Under the pieces are notes generated by a model. That model was given only the letters and a program-made list of their open reading frames with translations. It had not been told where the DNA came from and ran no database searches. A stretch of DNA of 64,000 nt, from assembly GCA_024362935.1 (NCBI GenBank), contig JANCRA010000011.1, forward strand, positions 6,317,501 to 6,381,500, in the 5' to 3' direction. Below, piece by piece: positions 60,862-64,000 of this stretch. Numbering within the stretch: the stretch's first letter is position 1; each line of letters opens with the position of its first letter. A program made the translations under genes and the position numbers. Source of the DNA: Setophaga petechia. Its lineage: Eukaryota > Chordata > Aves > Passeriformes > Parulidae.

Positions 60862-63456
60862 TTACAGAGCAGCAGGCTGGTAAGAAAGGTCAAAAAAACT
60901 ACTCAAAAAACATACAAACTATGAGATATTTATAAAAACTGACAATGAGGAGGTGCCTGGAATGGAAGAGCAAAACTGTAGGTCTGACTTTTGATAGCTC
61001 ACATTTATTAAAAAAATTGCTCATATTGCACAGCTGTGAATTTAGAAGTTCTCTCCAGTCTGCCCTGGAACAGTTTTTGGGTTGATTTTTTGACTCTGCA
61101 GCATTCTGCCGTAGTTTTAGATTTCTTCTGAAAATAAGAAGCAACCCAATGAGGGAATTTTATACCTTGAAGAGGAGCTGAAGCTGGAGTTGGATGGGCT
61201 AGAAGGTCATACTATCAGAGGTTGTGAGCCTCACAGGGTGACCTGTTTGAAAAGCTGGTTGAAGAAGGTCAATTTAAATGGACATTTGTGATGAGAGGGG
61301 GCTCGCAAAGCCCTAGCACCAGAAAGGAGTAGACACATATGTGAAGGGTCAGGGATTTGCTTGTGAGGCTGTGGAGGAAAGCGAAATCTTGGATTCAGAA
61401 TGTAGAAACGATGAAGTCAAGAGATATGTAGAGGTGGGATGCTGTAGAGGAAGAAAAAAAATCATGTATAAGCAAATTGAAGAGGGTTTGCCCACTTGTT
61501 TACTAACACTTAATGCTTGTTTATTGATGCCTGATATATTACAATTACAAAGGCAAGCATTAAGACAAATTTCAAAGACAGCAATAAATTTCTGACTAAA
61601 TTTGAAGCTAGAGTATGGTTTGCATTGCTGAATTAGAAACTGAAGGTAAGATCCTTAATTATAATTTTTTTTTTTGATGCGGTATGAGGAATATTTGCTG
61701 CAACAGCTTACCTCCACAGAACAACTGGATAAACCCAGAACTAGGAAAAGTGTCTTGTTCATAATTTTTTATTTCAGGACTACGTTCCCTGTTTTTTCTG
61801 TGCTATAATTCCAGCTAGTTTTCTACATTTGTTATCAATTGGGAAGCAACAATGCCCCGACATTTCATTGGCAGACTAGTTAGCTGAGGAGAAACAACAT
61901 TTTATTCCAGCTGTAGGCATATGTCTTCTCTGCATTTTCATACCACCACCACCTTAAATTCCTTGATGTTTATTAATGTTCTCTACTTTGCCATAAGCTA
62001 TTGGAAAATATACTAAATAATATATTGCTTTTTTATATATAAAGTAATTTACATTCATGATTTCCAGCAGAACTGTAATGCCATGGTATTTTTTCAAAAA
62101 TATAGAGACACAAGATTCTAACATATTTGCAGGGGTGATGTGAAGTAGCCTCATATGCTGTCCCTCAGTATTGTTTGCTTAATGCCACTACTCAGAAAGA
62201 CAAGCTTTCACAGTGGGGTATATGAAAAATCCTAGGATTTAAATATAGCTTAAGACTTTCAATGAAAACTGCAATAAAATAGAGTCAGTAAATATTTTTT
62301 TTCCAAACCAAGACAACACATATTTACACATTTCATGTAAATATGCTGTGTACCAAATCAATAAGCAAGAAAAAAATAGTTACTTTATAGCCAATGAAAA
62401 AATAAAATGACTGTGGCAGAGATTTAAATAAATGCAATTCCACACCTGAAGGCCCACATCTCTTTTGACAGTTCAGTTAACCTAAAGTAACATAGGTGTA
62501 ATTTGTGATATTTATAAAGCCCAGCAATAGGAACAGAACTTCCAACATGAGAAATGTTGATAAATGTTTGCAAAGTCCAGACCAAATCTAATCCTCTGGA
62601 TTCTGTTCTGTAGGTTTGTAAGCACTTAGCACCTCACATCAATAAAACACATGAGATAGTTTGCACACTAATACCCAATTTTTTCTTTAAGTGAAATTTA
62701 ATTGCACTCTGCTGTATTTTTTAATTGAGTAGGGTCAGCAAAAGAGAAAACACAATTAATAATGTGCTGTATATTTGGTCAGACCCTTAATCTTTTCTTT
62801 TTTCTGCAACACATCGAGTAAAATCCTCTGTCAGAATGATCATTAAATTGAAAGACATTAAATGTTATACCTGACCAAGACATACCAAGTAATTACTATT
62901 CTAATAAATTTCAAGACACAGTTTTTAAATTCAATTTCTTGCCTTACACTGTTTGTAGTACCAATTTAGATTCAGAAACTAGCACTTTTGCTTTTAATGA
63001 AATTTCAGGAGTATGAAAAATGACTGCTGCATATGCCCAGTTGTTTTTTTCCTCTCCTGTACTGCATACCTAGGTGTCTACATCACAGGTGAGGTGTGCC
63101 AGAATGCATGTTCTTTATCTTCCACACCTAGAGCAGCAATCTGTCATGAAAACACAGGAGACAACAGGAATATTGCAATGCTAGCAAACAATATAGGAGA
63201 AAAATGCAGTATTTGTGCCCTTTCACAGCTTCTCTACCTCTTCGTTACTAGTTTTATTGCTTAACTGAGAAGCTAGGCATGTCTCCAGGCTGTAAAAAAT
63301 AACAGATTTAAATATTTCCAGTGCCATTGACCTGGCAGGGAAAAATCCATAGAATTTTTTATAGAAACAAAGAAAATGACTTTAATATACTACTTTGTTA
63401 ATACAAGTTTAGTAATACAAATAACGACAGCATACATGGGTCACTGTAGTTTGTGG

Positions 63457-63520
63457 TTTTTTTTTTTTTTTTTTTGTTTTTTTTGTTTTTTTTTGTTTTT
63501 GTTTTTTTTTTTTGTTTTTT
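63457..63520 (+). repeat. Poly-T tract with interspersed G
   Basis: A 19-base T run followed by T-runs of 4-13 separated by single G residues, about 64 bases in all. It might be the reversed poly(A) of an old retroposed copy, but no retroposed body is recognisable on the left side, so I call it only a simple repeat. Confidence 0.93.
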
Positions 63521-64000
63521 CCTGTATTTCTGTCCATTCTGTATTTTTTATGCCTAACCATGAAAAATCATTTAAACATTTTTTTTATCTGTATTAAGAC
63601 TTTGTAAGGTCATGCTTGATTTAACACAATTTATTGTGACTCTTCCTGCTGAGTTTAATCATAGCAAGATGCAGATTTCTTTCTGCTCATGGTAAAATTC
63701 AGCACAGCCAGACTTCTCCCAGGCTTTGCACATCTGTTTTGCTAATCTATATTCTGCAGAATGACAAATACAAGCCATGTAAGTCATACATTTTGCTGAC
63801 TCCAGTGAATATACATGAAACACCTGAAGTACTGCATGACAGACAAAAGTCAAAGGAGTTTTTAAAGCCTAAGATGGTATTGGTTCTATAATTATTTGTA
63901 TGCTAATGATTGCCAGCTTCTGAAGACTTGAAAGAAGCTAAAGAGATTTATTCAGGCCCCTGCAGGATTAGATACCCAGCCAGATCCTCATTGCTATTAT

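Larger units (their letters stand above)
57251..64000. other. AT-rich non-coding DNA with one candidate short ORF
   Basis: I recognise no repeat family or exon in this last stretch except the T/G tract at 63457. GC-richer parts occur at about 57880-58020, 60150-60350 and 60580-60870. The last one carries the short ORF described separately. Confidence 0.5.

Overview
This window looks like non-coding nuclear DNA from a bird, most probably a songbird (passerine). It is AT-rich, and I recognise no exon of a host protein gene, no tRNA or rRNA gene, no CRISPR array and no bacterial operon. The bird call rests on repeats: many CR1 LINE fragments in both orientations, an avian-type ERVL long terminal repeat, three ERVK-type solo LTRs whose ends resemble passerine families I know, and a tRNA-Ile-derived SINE with a CR1-like tail. 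Family names come from memory, because no database search was possible.

Layout. 1-8.6 kb: mostly unrecognised AT-rich DNA with two old CR1 remnants (about 3.9-4.26 and 5.2-6.1 kb). 8.6-9.15 kb: a probable old solo LTR. 9.1-16.9 kb: little recognised, apart from an ancient amniote repeat near 14.77 kb. 16.9-18.54 kb: a CR1 3' half interrupted by a 604-bp solo LTR with exact 6-bp target-site duplications. 20.07 kb: an (ATT)n microsatellite. 23.7-24.8 kb: two CR1 copies lying tail to tail. 28.1-28.9 kb: a very old minus-strand CR1. 29.46 kb: a 108-bp (TTCC)n tract. 36.1-36.25 kb: the tRNA-Ile SINE. 38.57-40.52 kb: a long CR1 ORF2 remnant split by a 393-bp solo LTR, followed by a 49-bp tandem duplication. 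42.7-43.2 kb: a CR1 tail. 48.36 kb: a perfect 16-bp-arm hairpin. 49.3-50.1 kb: a minus-strand CR1, then a 664-bp ERVK-type solo LTR with perfect duplications (50.19-50.86 kb). 52.08-52.65 kb: an ERVL solo LTR. 54.5 and 56.8-57.25 kb: further CR1 pieces. The rest is AT-rich, with homopolymer and low-complexity tracts near 10.94, 33.84, 45.24, 56.75 and 63.46 kb.

The elements give a relative history. CR1 copies inserted first and decayed; their reverse-transcriptase catalytic residues are lost. ERVK-type proviruses then landed in or beside them and were reduced to solo LTRs. I found no coordinated gene set and no convincing undescribed system. The least explained item is a short ORF at 60646-60861 with a good start context and a Trp-rich hydrophobic end; it is unproven.
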